Origin: Anaerolineaceae bacterium
GTDB lineage: Bacteria > Chloroflexota > Anaerolineae > Anaerolineales > Anaerolineaceae
NCBI GenBank assembly: GCA_016841445.1
Contig: JAENZD010000001.1
Span: 1,550,001-1,614,000 of the forward strand
Length of the DNA stretch: 64,000 bases
Direction: 5' to 3'
In this document: positions 1 through 8,098 of the stretch, piece after piece
Position numbering within the stretch: the first letter of the stretch is position 1
Layout of the letters: each line of letters begins with the position of its first letter
Program-made: the position numbers and the translations under genes
The notes under the pieces: model-generated
Told to the model about the DNA's origin: nothing
The model's input: the letters and a program-made list of their open reading frames with translations, nothing else
Databases searched by the model: none

Positions 1-513
1 CTCTTGACCATGGGCAGCGTTTCCCAGGAGAAAGAAAAAGGGACAGCCTCTATGGTTCTGGTCAAGCCTTTACCGCGCGGCATGTTCTTGTTCTCAAAAT
101 TCATCGCTATCAGCCTGGTTTTTTTGGTCAGCATCCTGCTGGCTGGCTTGGGTGCTAATTATTACTCCAACCTGCTCTTCACGAGCTCCAGCCTGACCGC
201 TTGGTTGTGGATGTCCTTCCTCTTGTGGCTGATCATGATTGTTTATGTCGCCTTAACCTTGCTGTTCAGCACACTGTTCCGCTCCCAACCTGCAGCTGCC
301 GGTGTGTCCTTTGTGGCGATGATCATATTTTCATTGCTGGGCTCGTTGCCTAACATCGGGAAATTCTTACCCAACACGCTCACAAGTTGGTCGCTCAGCT
401 TGTTCACAAATGAAAAAACCACCCAATGGCCTGCATTACTGGTGAGCTTTGGAATCATCGCTGCGTCTTTATTCATCGCCTGGTTGGTGCTGCGTAAGCA
501 GGAATTGGATTAA
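1..513 (+). CDS. ABC-2 type transporter permease, C-terminal part (cut by window start)
   Basis: The reading frame is open to the first base, so the gene begins upstream of the window; only about the last 170 residues are seen. They contain at least four hydrophobic membrane segments (roughly residues 30-50, 65-90, 98-115 and 143-162) and end in a short charged tail. The segment 'MGSVSQEKEKGTASMVLVKPL' near the left edge is typical of ABC-2 permeases, which work with a separate ATPase to export drugs, lipids or polysaccharide. The ATPase must lie outside the window. The substrate cannot be told. The gene is followed by a separate promoter for the CBS gene. Confidence 0.75.
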   Translation, partial: LLTMGSVSQEKEKGTASMVLVKPLPRGMFLFSKFIAISLVFLVSILLAGLGANYYSNLLFTSSSLTAWLWMSFLLWLIMIVYVALTLLFSTLFRSQPAAAGVSFVAMIIFSLLGSLPNIGKFLPNTLTSWSLSLFTNEKTTQWPALLVSFGIIAASLFIAWLVLRKQELD

Positions 514-540
514 CTTTCGAAAAATTTCCAGACAAATTAT

Positions 541-570
541 TTGAAAAATGAGCACCATTAATTGTAAAAT
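541..570 (+). promoter_or_regulatory. Likely sigma-70-type promoter of the CBS gene
   Basis: TTGAAA at 541-546 and TAAAAT at 565-570 are separated by 18 bases, about 85 bases before the CBS gene start. The boxes match consensus well; activity is inferred. Confidence 0.5.
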
Positions 571-654
571 GGGATTAATTAAAGCTATCAATTTGCCAAA
601 AAATCAATCATTTTCGATGATAAACTCGCCCACCTTTTTTGAAAGGAGAGAACG

Positions 655-1101
655 ATGCTCACCACCGTCCAAGATCTATTGAAGGTCAAGGGGGATGCTG
701 TTTGGCATGTTTCACCTGATGCTACGGTTCTGGATGCCCTGAATTTAATGGCTGAAAAGGATATCGGGGCGTTGCTTGTTCTTGAAGAGGAAGAAATCGC
801 AGGGATTGTCTCAGAACGCGATTTTGTCCGCATGATCGCCCAAAAACAAACCTGTGAATTGCAATCCACCGTGAAAGACTACATGACCAGCACGGTATTC
901 ACCATCCATCCATCGCAGACCATCGAGGACTGTATGGAAATGATGACTGAAAAACACATCCGCCACCTGCCGGTGACAGATGGAGATGATATCCTTGGTC
1001 TGATCTCGATCGGGGATGTCATCAAAGGCATCATCTCCAGCCATGAGTTCACTATCGAACAGTTGAGTAAATATATCGACGGCGGCGGCTACAACCAGTA
1101 A
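655..1101 (+). CDS. Two-CBS-domain protein
   Basis: A 148-residue stand-alone protein with two CBS motifs, roughly residues 8-65 and 75-130. Hallmarks are 'DALNLMAEKDIGALLVL', 'GIVSERDF', 'RHLPVTD' and 'GLISIGDVIK'. Paired CBS motifs form a Bateman module that binds adenine nucleotides or similar ligands; stand-alone versions are usually cytosolic energy sensors or regulators of a partner. The ATG is preceded by a GAAAGGAG ribosome site, which fixes the start. It has its own promoter and a terminator hairpin downstream, so it is probably monocistronic. The partner is not evident from its neighbours. Confidence 0.85.
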   Translation: MLTTVQDLLKVKGDAVWHVSPDATVLDALNLMAEKDIGALLVLEEEEIAGIVSERDFVRMIAQKQTCELQSTVKDYMTSTVFTIHPSQTIEDCMEMMTEKHIRHLPVTDGDDILGLISIGDVIKGIISSHEFTIEQLSKYIDGGGYNQ

Positions 1102-1156
1102 TTTCCATATGATTGATGTTTGTTACCTGCCTATCAAAGCAAGGTATATTATGCTG

Positions 1157-1185
1157 CCAGGTGAAAGCTGGTTCACCGGGTTTTT
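1157..1185 (+). terminator. Rho-independent terminator after the CBS gene
   Basis: GGTGAA and TTCACC pair around a 6-base loop, extended by CC/GG across one mismatch, followed by a T-rich tract (GTTTTTCC). Confidence 0.55.
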
Positions 1186-1212
1186 CCAACATACTTTCGT
1201 CTCATAATCGGA

Positions 1213-1920
1213 TCAAGGAGAAAAAAAGATGGGCTCAACCGGTTTGGCAGGCCTTGTTTGAACATCCAGGACATCGCGCATCCGGATCGTGATACCCCAG
1301 GCCAGCCCCAAAGACAGCAAATACAACAACCCATAAATTGTCATAAAGACTGGGCCCATCCGGTAAACCAGGAATGTGAAGGTGATAAACAGCCCAATTT
1401 GAAGCAAGATCCAGTATCTAAGAAATATAACTGGTTCCGATACCGTCTTTACCTGCAGTCTTGCCAGCGACCAAAAGAAAAGCGCAAAAAACAGGAATTC
1501 GGCTGGCAGCAGCAATTTCTCAAACCACACAGCAGGGCTGACCCCGGTCCAAAAATCGACCCAAACCGGCAGCGGCCACAGTATTGCAACACCATCAAAC
1601 CAGATAATCAGGTCCAGCAAGATATGGAGCAGGATGCCTGCAGAAAATCCTATCCCAAATGTGATCCAGCGTGATTTTTTCGTGAGCTTGCCGACCAGGT
1701 AGAAAATCCCTAAGATTAAAAGGGTTGTGAAGATGCTGTGGGTGATTGTCCGGTGTAACCCCTCTGTGGGTAATTTCAAAACGGTTGCAGCCGCCACTGC
1801 CAGGTTGTCAGCATCCGGGAAGAGATTGCCCAATACCGGCCCAAACACCAACCACTCGCGCATGGGAGCAACCTTGCGGAGTGCAACCCCAACCAACCCA
1901 TGGATACCTGCTTGTGCCAT
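1213..1920 (-). CDS. DUF457/YdjM-like membrane-bound metal-dependent hydrolase
   Basis: A 235-residue integral membrane protein with five or so hydrophobic segments. The N-terminal half shows the family pattern: H near residue 7 ('GIHGLVG'), 'LFPDADN', 'HRTITHS', and 'LLHILLDLI'. The spaced His and Asp residues are the presumed metal ligands of the DUF457 group (LexA-regulated YdjM in E. coli), for which a phospholipase-like role has been suggested but not proven. The start is set by a perfect GGAGGTGA site just upstream. It lies about 150 bases downstream of the acyltransferase gene on the same strand and could be read from that promoter; a lipid-related role would fit. Confidence 0.75.
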   Translation of the reverse strand: MAQAGIHGLVGVALRKVAPMREWLVFGPVLGNLFPDADNLAVAAATVLKLPTEGLHRTITHSIFTTLLILGIFYLVGKLTKKSRWITFGIGFSAGILLHILLDLIIWFDGVAILWPLPVWVDFWTGVSPAVWFEKLLLPAEFLFFALFFWSLARLQVKTVSEPVIFLRYWILLQIGLFITFTFLVYRMGPVFMTIYGLLYLLSLGLAWGITIRMRDVLDVQTRPAKPVEPIFFSP

Positions 1921-2071
1921 CTCTCACCTCCAAAAGCAGCTATTTATCCATCATCGTTCAGTACAGTGTGGAATTTACTTTATTACAGATGTCCTACTTT
2001 TAATACTTAATATACAGCAGAATTGTTTTAATATCAATTATTTCAGCATTTTATTATGGGAAAAAGAAGCA

Positions 2072-2959
2072 TCATCCTACCCATTCGAGATGTTCCCCCA
2101 ACTGAGCTTTCACCCGCTCGATTACCGCAGGCATGATCCGCCGGTCCGGATTCTCTTCCGCAATCTCCGCAAGTGTGAAAGGTGTGCCAAAGCTGATCTG
2201 CGGGGAAGATTGAACAGACTTGGGGAAAACAAGCTGCTGGATGATCTGCATGAATTCCGCTAACCTGCGCCGGTCCATCGCTCCCTTGCGCAGGCGGACG
2301 AGGGGATGTTTTTCAAATTTCTCCAGCAGGACCCCGCTGGCGATCGTCGGCACGACCTGTGTCTCAGGCACTTTACGCAGCAGGATCTCCAGGCTGGGTG
2401 ACCACTTATCGAACACAGCATCATCAATCGGGTGGTTAGCCGGGTCGGGTTCGATCAGCCCCGAGCCGAACTGCAGCAGGAGCCCGCCCTGTCGCAAGTG
2501 ATCCACAGCACTCCTCATCGTTTGCATCCGCTCAGCCGGGTTTGCACTGACCGTGATCAGGTTCGGATAGATGTTCGGCAGCACCTGGTAGAAGCGTGTT
2601 GTTGAAACGATCACCTTTAAATCCTTCCGGGGGATGACGCTGATAATGGACATCCCATCATAAGCTCCCGGGTGGTTCGAGAGAATGATCACCGGCCCTT
2701 CCAAAGGGATGTGCTGTCTTTCCAGAGCAACAGGCTGGACCCCTAACCTATCCAAAAGTGTCTTTCCACCAGCAGGCGGCCCATTTTGAGCAACGGCATT
2801 ATCAGCCTGGGCAATAAACTTCGCAAATGGTCGTGCAGCGGGTGTGAACAACCAACCCAGACCGCGCCGTAAAACGCCCCTGCGCTTTTGTCCCAGGGCA
2901 TAAAAGATCTCATCTGTGATGGCAGCTTGAATTTCGGGAATGGATGCGGTTTCAGACAT
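2072..2959 (-). CDS. PlsC-like 1-acylglycerol-phosphate acyltransferase family protein
   Basis: A 295-residue protein with the acyltransferase block I motif NHPGAYD (His96 and Asp101, the HX4D pair) and downstream elements 'VIVSTTRFYQVLP' and 'GLLLQFGSGLIEPD' in the place of blocks II-III. Such enzymes move an acyl chain from acyl-ACP or acyl-CoA to a lysophospholipid at the inner face of the membrane. The acceptor is not certain; it is longer than a minimal PlsC (about 240 residues) because of an N-terminal region of about 85 residues. There is no ribosome site before the ATG; instead a TATAAT box ends 7 bases ahead, suggesting a leaderless message. Confidence 0.75.
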   Translation of the reverse strand: MSETASIPEIQAAITDEIFYALGQKRRGVLRRGLGWLFTPAARPFAKFIAQADNAVAQNGPPAGGKTLLDRLGVQPVALERQHIPLEGPVIILSNHPGAYDGMSIISVIPRKDLKVIVSTTRFYQVLPNIYPNLITVSANPAERMQTMRSAVDHLRQGGLLLQFGSGLIEPDPANHPIDDAVFDKWSPSLEILLRKVPETQVVPTIASGVLLEKFEKHPLVRLRKGAMDRRRLAEFMQIIQQLVFPKSVQSSPQISFGTPFTLAEIAEENPDRRIMPAVIERVKAQLGEHLEWVG

Positions 2960-2966
2960 AGTGTTG

Positions 2967-2972
2967 ATTATA
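2967..2972 (-). promoter_or_regulatory. -10 box immediately upstream of the acyltransferase start (leaderless transcript)
   Basis: On the minus strand TATAAT ends seven bases before the ATG at 2959, and no Shine-Dalgarno sequence is present. No convincing -35 box was seen. Transcription would begin at or next to the start codon. Confidence 0.4.
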
Positions 2973-3011
2973 ACTAAAAATTCAAATTAACGATTGAACG
3001 TCAAGCTCAGT

Positions 3012-3830
3012 TCATTGATCTGATTCGAGCAGGTCTAGGTGCTGTCGGACCTTTGTTTTGTGTAACACCTTTCGCCAGGTCTTCCGGGTAAACTTTACCA
3101 GGGCAGTATCCCAGACCTTATGCAAATAACGCGTCATGATTGGTAAACGCCAACCCATACCATCGCCAATCGATTGCTGGCAGGGCTGGCAGACCCCACA
3201 GGGGATCTTGCCGAAGATGGGGGTGTAGCAGAACCATGTCTTCTTCATGATTGGCAGCCAACCTTTTTCCTGAACTATTTTTTGGACATCTTTCTTGGTA
3301 AAGTCCATTAAGGGATAAGAAAAATACTTCAAGAAGACATATTCAGGTTTGTCCTTCAAAGCCAGGTTGTAGGTGAATATATGAGAGTTTCCAACTCGGC
3401 TGAGGAATTGGATGAATCTCGGCGTTACATTTGGATCACCCACCTTATGTAAGCCAATTTCCATGCCTTGAATATTGTTCTGCTTGCAGTACCTTGCCAT
3501 GAACTCATACTGCACCCCAATGGTCTGCGATTCGTACGCATCTTTATATGCCTGTTTAATTTCCTCATCAGGGGCGATCTGATCCATGCGGACATAAACC
3601 GTCGGGAGGAGTAAATCTCTTGTCCAGGGATATTTTGCTAACAGTGCTTTTGTGATTTTCTCCCTGGCCTCGCGTTCATTCCGGGTTGATTTTCGTTGGT
3701 GTGGGACGATGAAGTAATAAGGCTGAACAGGTTTCCTTTCATCCAGGAGGATGGTCAACAAGCGGAACGTTGAGTCCCAACCACCTGACCATAACAGCTT
3801 GATGGGTGAATTTGAGTGAGCGTCTGTCAT
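3012..3830 (-). CDS. QueC-like PP-loop ATPase (adenine-nucleotide alpha hydrolase family)
   Basis: The protein (272 residues from the chosen start) has the PP-loop SGGWDST at residues 15-21, which binds the pyrophosphate of ATP. Near the C-terminus four cysteines are spaced C-x9-C-x2-C-x2-C ('FCYTP...CGVCQPCQQS'), the zinc-binding layout of 7-cyano-7-deazaguanine synthase (QueC). The overall sequence is more divergent than a standard QueC, and no other queuosine gene is next to it, so a related adenylating/amidating reaction is also possible. The frame continues upstream to 3962, adding 44 residues with a hydrophobic stretch. I prefer the ATG at 3830 because the PP-loop of such enzymes lies near the N-terminus. 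Cytosolic. Confidence 0.65.
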   Translation of the reverse strand: MTDAHSNSPIKLLWSGGWDSTFRLLTILLDERKPVQPYYFIVPHQRKSTRNEREAREKITKALLAKYPWTRDLLLPTVYVRMDQIAPDEEIKQAYKDAYESQTIGVQYEFMARYCKQNNIQGMEIGLHKVGDPNVTPRFIQFLSRVGNSHIFTYNLALKDKPEYVFLKYFSYPLMDFTKKDVQKIVQEKGWLPIMKKTWFCYTPIFGKIPCGVCQPCQQSIGDGMGWRLPIMTRYLHKVWDTALVKFTRKTWRKVLHKTKVRQHLDLLESDQ

Positions 3831-4047
3831 GGTGCCTGCTTTCAATAAATGGGATGCTGATAAGAATAATATAATCGTATTGAAGAATGCGGTCAAGGTG
3901 ATAACCGGTAATAAGTCAAAGAATAGATCACGTCTCCAACCAGAAGCCCATATTCTCAACATTGACTTCCAGAGAAGTCTTAATTTAATGAAATTACCTG
4001 TAAAATCTATTCAATTCCTATTAATCTACCTTAAAATATGTAAAGTT

Positions 4048-4080
4048 AACTTGACTTACTGACAAGTTTATTGTACTATA
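4048..4080 (+). promoter_or_regulatory. Promoter with overlapping inverted repeat for the membrane protein-XRE pair
   Basis: TTGACT (4051-4056) and TACTAT (4074-4079) are separated by exactly 17 bases. AACTTG (4048-4053) and CAAGTT (4063-4068) form a 6-base inverted repeat with a 9-base spacer that straddles the -35 box. This is a likely operator, plausibly for the XRE regulator encoded in the operon. Confidence 0.65.
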
Positions 4081-4117
4081 TGTCGTATGATCTATACTTA
4101 ATCAAGGAGTTAAACAA

Positions 4118-4627
4118 ATGTCTTACCCACAAAAACGAACACTCGTCACAATTTCTGCCATGGCCCTCATTTATGCTGCTTACTGGATCTATACCTCCTC
4201 CAGGCTTCTCATAACGGATCCACTGCGCACATGGGCTATCACCATGTTGGTCTTCGGAGGCATCACAGTCGCTGTCATGATCGCCGTCCAGATCCTTTTC
4301 CACGTGCTTCTGTCTGTTGGTGCAGCTGTAAAAGAAGCTGTTAAAGAGGCTGTAAAAGATCCCAATAATATCGATGAGATAAAGATTGGCCAGTCCGTGG
4401 AAGCCGAATTTATTGAAGATGAACGTGACAAAATGCTGGCTCTCAAATCAAGGCAGGTCAGCTACGGCATCAGCGGCGCTGGATTTCTGGCCGGCTTGGT
4501 TTCCCTTGTACTGAACGCCCCACCTTCAGTGATGCTGAACATCCTGTTTGGTGCAGGTTTCCTGGGTGCCGTGGTTGAGGGGATCGTCACGCTGATCTTT
4601 TACCGGAAAGGGTTCTCAAATGCCTAA
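4118..4627 (+). CDS. Small integral membrane protein paired with an XRE regulator
   Basis: A 169-residue protein with two N-terminal membrane segments (about residues 8-28 and 38-65), a charged middle with the internal repeat '[12 protein letters not shown]', and two C-terminal membrane segments (about 112-130 and 135-162). I do not recognise the family with certainty. The ATG is preceded by AAGGAG. The gene overlaps the next one by 8 bases, so the two are translationally coupled. Pairs of a small membrane protein and a YozG-like XRE regulator are common in bacteria; the membrane protein may sense or modulate the regulator, but this is inference. Confidence 0.7.
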   Translation: MSYPQKRTLVTISAMALIYAAYWIYTSSRLLITDPLRTWAITMLVFGGITVAVMIAVQILFHVLLSVGAAVKEAVKEAVKDPNNIDEIKIGQSVEAEFIEDERDKMLALKSRQVSYGISGAGFLAGLVSLVLNAPPSVMLNILFGAGFLGAVVEGIVTLIFYRKGFSNA

Positions 4628-4859
4628 AGAGATCATCCTAAAAAACAACATCCGTGAGCTGCGGTTCTTTGCAGACGAGATGACCCAGAAGGAGCTGGCA
4701 CAGAAAGCCGGCGTCTCCCGGCAGACGGTTATCGCCATCGAGGGGGGAAACTACTCCCCGTCCCTCAAGCTGGCTTTCGCCATCGCCGATGTCTTCGGGG
4801 TGCCGATCACGGAAGCCTTTAGCTACGAGGTCAAGAAACTAAGAAATAACCTATCTTAA
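4620..4859 (+). CDS. XRE-family transcriptional regulator (YozG-like)
   Basis: A 79-residue protein that is essentially one helix-turn-helix domain: '[20 protein letters not shown]' followed by '[20 protein letters not shown]', the Cro/C1-type motif, at residues 20-60. It lacks a sensory domain. It overlaps the membrane protein gene by 8 bases and is followed 10 bases later by a strong terminator. It probably binds the inverted repeat at 4048-4068 and controls its own operon. Confidence 0.9.
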   Translation: MPKEIILKNNIRELRFFADEMTQKELAQKAGVSRQTVIAIEGGNYSPSLKLAFAIADVFGVPITEAFSYEVKKLRNNLS

Positions 4860-4869
4860 AATAAAACAA

Positions 4870-4900
4870 AAAACACGCCCGTACAGATCGGGCGTGTTTT
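4870..4900. terminator. Bidirectional intrinsic terminator
   Basis: A perfect 12-base stem, AAAACACGCCCG paired with CGGGCGTGTTTT around a 7-base loop, with A-rich and T-rich flanks. It sits between the ends of two convergent genes and can serve both. Confidence 0.9.
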
Positions 4901-4921
4901 CCATTCCAGACATGATTGTCA

Positions 4922-5602
4922 TTATAAATTGTTATAGAGTGATTTGTTCAGATACTCGCGCATGTTCTCCGGTTTATCCCCCTTTTGACTGTCTTCCAGG
5001 AAAATGACCCCGTCCCGCTGGCAGTAGAATAACTTCTCATATAAAGGCCTCAAACGTGTGAACTGCGCTAGATTTAAATCCTTCAGTGTTTGTCGCAGAT
5101 CTTTTTCGTTATTCTTTTTTTCTTCCCTAATGCCCATCTTCCGGAATGCGTACAGGATCAAACTACCGCCCAATGCAAGTGAGAATACAACCATTGCAGC
5201 CAGTCCAGAATCGATATTTGTGAAATCGATCAGGCCTAATCTGAAGAGTAAGAAGAGAATGACCACGGGCAGCCAAAGCCACCCGGCAGCCTTCTTTCGC
5301 TTGTCATCATCATCGTCGTCATCCTCATAATAATCATCATAATCATCGTCATCATAGGGGAGCGGGAAGTTATCCAATTCAAACCTCAGAACATCGTAAA
5401 GCGCATGCCCCCTGGGGATGGCAGATGTTTTTACAACCAGGTCATCACGCCCGCAAATAGGGCAGTTGGGCACATCATCCAGCAGGTCGTGGGCAAGGTA
5501 TGCACTGCCGCAGTAAGGACAGGTCATGGTCTCTGCCTTCGGGTCAAGCGTCAGCTGACCCCCGCAAGCATGGCAGGTTAGAAGTTGAATTTCGTTAGGC
5601 AT
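4922..5602 (-). CDS. Zinc-ribbon membrane protein with an acidic aspartate run
   Basis: A 226-residue protein of unknown function. An N-terminal zinc ribbon (CxxC at about residues 10-13 and 28-31) is followed by a third CxxC ('CPICGRD'), then an extreme acidic stretch of about 20 Asp/Glu/Tyr residues at about 80-98, two membrane segments (about 108-125 and 133-152) and a C-terminal cytosolic domain. The DNA for the acidic run is a GAT-rich microsatellite that may vary in length. Zinc-ribbon-plus-membrane proteins of this type are usually annotated as hypothetical. Confidence 0.65.
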   Translation of the reverse strand: MPNEIQLLTCHACGGQLTLDPKAETMTCPYCGSAYLAHDLLDDVPNCPICGRDDLVVKTSAIPRGHALYDVLRFELDNFPLPYDDDDYDDYYEDDDDDDDKRKKAAGWLWLPVVILFLLFRLGLIDFTNIDSGLAAMVVFSLALGGSLILYAFRKMGIREEKKNNEKDLRQTLKDLNLAQFTRLRPLYEKLFYCQRDGVIFLEDSQKGDKPENMREYLNKSLYNNL

Positions 5603-5827
5603 TGAAAACAGGCATACTCCATATCGTTTACTGGTAAGCGTAAAAATCCTTTTTTATGGACTAAATTATCTTATCACAGAAATTTGGAAATCCTATAGCC
5701 TTTAGTGAAGGGATGAAAAAATCATCTGCAGATGCCCGCTATCCTAAAGGAGCGAAAAAATTCAGCGCGCCAAAACCTTCCCTTTTTAATAAAAGGCAAG
5801 GAGCTTATATAATTTTATATTTTCTAT

Positions 5828-6208
5828 CTACTTCTTCTTAAAAACCAGCACTCCAAACAATACGGAGAAGATAGCATACAGTGCTATGCTCAGCCAGATC
5901 AGGGCATTCGGTCCGCCGCCAATCACATCCAGCACCGCTACAACCAGCCCTGACAGGCTCACCGCAAATCCGCCGTAATTGATGGCCATAACACCGATCG
6001 AACCGGTCTGTGCTTTTCGCCCCAGCCAGAGCATAAAAGCCAGCCCCACAAAGGCTGAACCCCAATAACGGGCAATCGTAACTGCCAGGTCAGCCGCACT
6101 GACATCGTATCCATAAATTCTCAATCCCGGCATCGGTGCCACCAGGTAAAGGAAACCGAAAACAAACAGGACAATCGCGGCAAGCGTATAAATCATCTTG
6201 TGCTTCAT
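5828..6208 (-). CDS. Small four-helix membrane protein of unknown function
   Basis: A 126-residue protein with four predicted membrane segments and no recognisable catalytic motif. I chose the ATG at 6208 because it is preceded by GAAGGAG at good spacing; a longer frame reaching 6244 adds 12 residues without a ribosome site. No operon partner: neighbours on either side are separated by more than 200 bases. Confidence 0.6.
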   Translation of the reverse strand: MKHKMIYTLAAIVLFVFGFLYLVAPMPGLRIYGYDVSAADLAVTIARYWGSAFVGLAFMLWLGRKAQTGSIGVMAINYGGFAVSLSGLVVAVLDVIGGGPNALIWLSIALYAIFSVLFGVLVFKKK

Positions 6209-6455
6209 GGAAAGACTCCTTCGGATCCCCAAATGGAGATCCAATAGATGAAAACCAGACGCCCAATCTTTTCAGGCGTTCAGCTTGATCAAGCTTCCTC
6301 CGATATTGAATATGTGCTTTTGCATTGAGAAAGTGTGGAAAAAGTGCAGTCTAAGAATTAATATAGCATAGATTAAGTAAAAATTCAAAATATTTTCCTT
6401 TGCCGAATGAGCCATCCCAAGGAATATTCTTTATCTCAATTAGAGCCCCTCACCC

Positions 6456-6483
6456 GTAGCGACGTTGCATGGAACGTCGCTAC
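6456..6483. repeat. Dispersed palindromic repeat, copy 1
   Basis: An 11-base perfect stem, GTAGCGACGTT paired with AACGTCGCTAC around GCATGG. It is a variant of the elements at 17601 and 19193, differing in the loop and at stem positions. Such 28-base palindromes are intergenic and can form stable hairpins on both strands. Confidence 0.85.
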
Positions 6484-6575
6484 GTTGGTAAATTGAAATC
6501 TCTCCTAACTCAGAAATGGTTCACAGCTTGCTGTAAGAAACCTATCTGACCATTCCCCTTTGTACTTTCTCCTAT

Positions 6576-6604
6576 TTAACAATCTGATAACATTGTGTTA
6601 TCAT
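6576..6604 (+). promoter_or_regulatory. Candidate promoter and operator of the Mo-hydroxylase operon
   Basis: A 19-base palindrome, TGATAACA-TTG-TGTTATCA (6585-6603), lies 100 bases before the first gene. A possible promoter (TTAACA at 6576-6581, TATCAT at 6599-6604, 17-base spacer) overlaps it, so a bound regulator would block RNA polymerase. A TGATAAC half-site also occurs at 17536-17542 upstream of the DUF2877 gene. The regulator is not in the window. Confidence 0.55.
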
Positions 6605-6703
6605 ACCTTAATGAAGTAAACCAGCAGCAAATCAGAAATATCCCAAATTTGTAGATTTTACCTGCTGATTGTTGAACCCTTTCAGAGGTCCTGGAGGTAA
6701 AAC

Positions 6704-7600
6704 ATGAACAACCCGCTCCCAAGATTGCCCGAATTTGAATATATCCGGCTGGAAACGATTGAGAAAGCCGCGCAGTTCCTGAAAGATCACCCCGGGGAGG
6801 CAGCACCTTACCTCGGTGGAACGGATCTTTTTGTTGGACTGAGAGATCGGAGAAAACAGCCTAAATACCTCGTTGACCTAAAGCATCTTGAAGGCCTGAA
6901 TTCGCTGACCTTTGACCCCGCCAAAGGTTTGACGATCGGTGCAAGAGTGACCCTAAATCAGCTGATCGATCACAGGGACGTTCAGAAGAACTATCCCATC
7001 TTATGCCAGGCAGCAAAGCAGGTTGGCGGCTACCAACTGCGCAATCGTGCCACCCTGTGCGGTAACATCTGCAATGCCTCCCCCTGCGGCGACACGATCG
7101 GCCCTTCCATGGTCTACCAGGGCAGCGTGAACATTTTCGGACCCGATGGAACGCGATCACTCCCCCTTGAAGATTTTTTCCTTGGTCCTGGAAAGGTGGC
7201 GCTGGTGGACGGTGAAATAGTCCATTCGATCACCCTACCCCTCCCACCTGAAGGCAGTCAGGGGATGTATCTCTGCCATGGGCGGAATAAGCTTTCCGAC
7301 CTGGCAATCGCTGCGGTTAGCGTACTGGCTTATCCTGATCTGACGTCAGCTTCTGGTTTTCGCTTCCGGATTGCATTGTCCGCTGTCGCACCAACGGTGG
7401 TGATTGTCGAAGAAGCCCAGGTTTTGCTTTCGGAAAACCCGATCGAACCATCCCACTTCGAAAAGGCTGCTCATATCGCCAGGCAGTCCTGCAAGCCAAT
7501 AGATGACATTCGATCCAGTGCTGAATACCGTCGTGAATTGGTTTACACCCTGACATCTCGAGCGCTGAACCAGGTTTGGGATTCACTACAATCGGTATGA
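6704..7600 (+). CDS. Molybdenum hydroxylase, FAD-binding subunit
   Basis: A 298-residue protein of the CoxM/XdhB type. It begins with the usual 'FEYIRLETIEKAAQFL', then shows the FAD-pyrophosphate loop 'PYLGGTDLFVGLRD' (about residues 35-48) and the second FAD motif 'GGYQLRNRATLCGNICNASP' (about 109-128). It passes electrons from the iron-sulfur subunit to an acceptor. The ATG follows GGAGGT. It is the first gene of a tightly packed operon continuing to 16581; the order medium-small-large is normal for xanthine-dehydrogenase-family enzymes. Confidence 0.93.
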   Translation: MNNPLPRLPEFEYIRLETIEKAAQFLKDHPGEAAPYLGGTDLFVGLRDRRKQPKYLVDLKHLEGLNSLTFDPAKGLTIGARVTLNQLIDHRDVQKNYPILCQAAKQVGGYQLRNRATLCGNICNASPCGDTIGPSMVYQGSVNIFGPDGTRSLPLEDFFLGPGKVALVDGEIVHSITLPLPPEGSQGMYLCHGRNKLSDLAIAAVSVLAYPDLTSASGFRFRIALSAVAPTVVIVEEAQVLLSENPIEPSHFEKAAHIARQSCKPIDDIRSSAEYRRELVYTLTSRALNQVWDSLQSV

Positions 7601-7621
7601 CTGGGACCCCAGGAGATTAAT

Positions 7622-8086
7622 ATGAAAATGCATACGATAAACTTCACAATCAACGGTCGTAAAGAAAGCCTGAAAGTATCATCGAACCTGACACTGCTCC
7701 ACATGATCCGGGAAAACCTGGCATTGACCGGGACGAAAAACGGCTGTGAAGCTGGCGAGTGCGGTGCCTGTACCGTCCTGCTCAACGGTGAACCCGTCAA
7801 CAGCTGCATGGTGCTTGCGGTCGAATGTGACAGAGCAGAGATCATGACGGTTGAAGGGTTGACCGAAAACGGTGAACTGGCGCGTCTCCAGGAATCATTC
7901 AAAAACCTCAACGCCGTCCAATGCGGGTTCTGTACCCCGGGCATGTTGATCACCGCCTATGAACTCCTCCAGCGCAACCCGCATCCCACCCCGTCCGAGA
8001 TCAAAGAAGCGCTGGTCGGCAATCTTTGCCGCTGTACAGGCTACGAACGCATCATCCAGGCTGTTGAACAAGCTTCGGGTGAATAA
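7622..8086 (+). CDS. Molybdenum hydroxylase, [2Fe-2S] subunit
   Basis: A 154-residue two-cluster ferredoxin. The plant-type cluster ligands are in 'NGCEAGECGACTVLLNG' plus a later Cys ('NSCMV'); the second cluster ligands are in 'VQCGFCTPGM' and 'GNLCRCTGYERI'. It relays electrons from the molybdenum site to FAD. Length and motif order match the small subunit of xanthine, nicotinate and CO-dehydrogenase-type enzymes. It lies 21 bases after the FAD subunit and 12 bases before the large subunit. Confidence 0.95.
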   Translation: MKMHTINFTINGRKESLKVSSNLTLLHMIRENLALTGTKNGCEAGECGACTVLLNGEPVNSCMVLAVECDRAEIMTVEGLTENGELARLQESFKNLNAVQCGFCTPGMLITAYELLQRNPHPTPSEIKEALVGNLCRCTGYERIIQAVEQASGE

Positions 8087-8098
8087 GAGGAGCGTATT

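Noticed and set aside
3831-3962. 44-residue N-terminal extension of the PP-loop enzyme with a hydrophobic stretch
   Set aside because: PP-loop enzymes of this type start close to the SGG motif and are cytosolic; the extension has no ribosome site. Kept as an alternative only.
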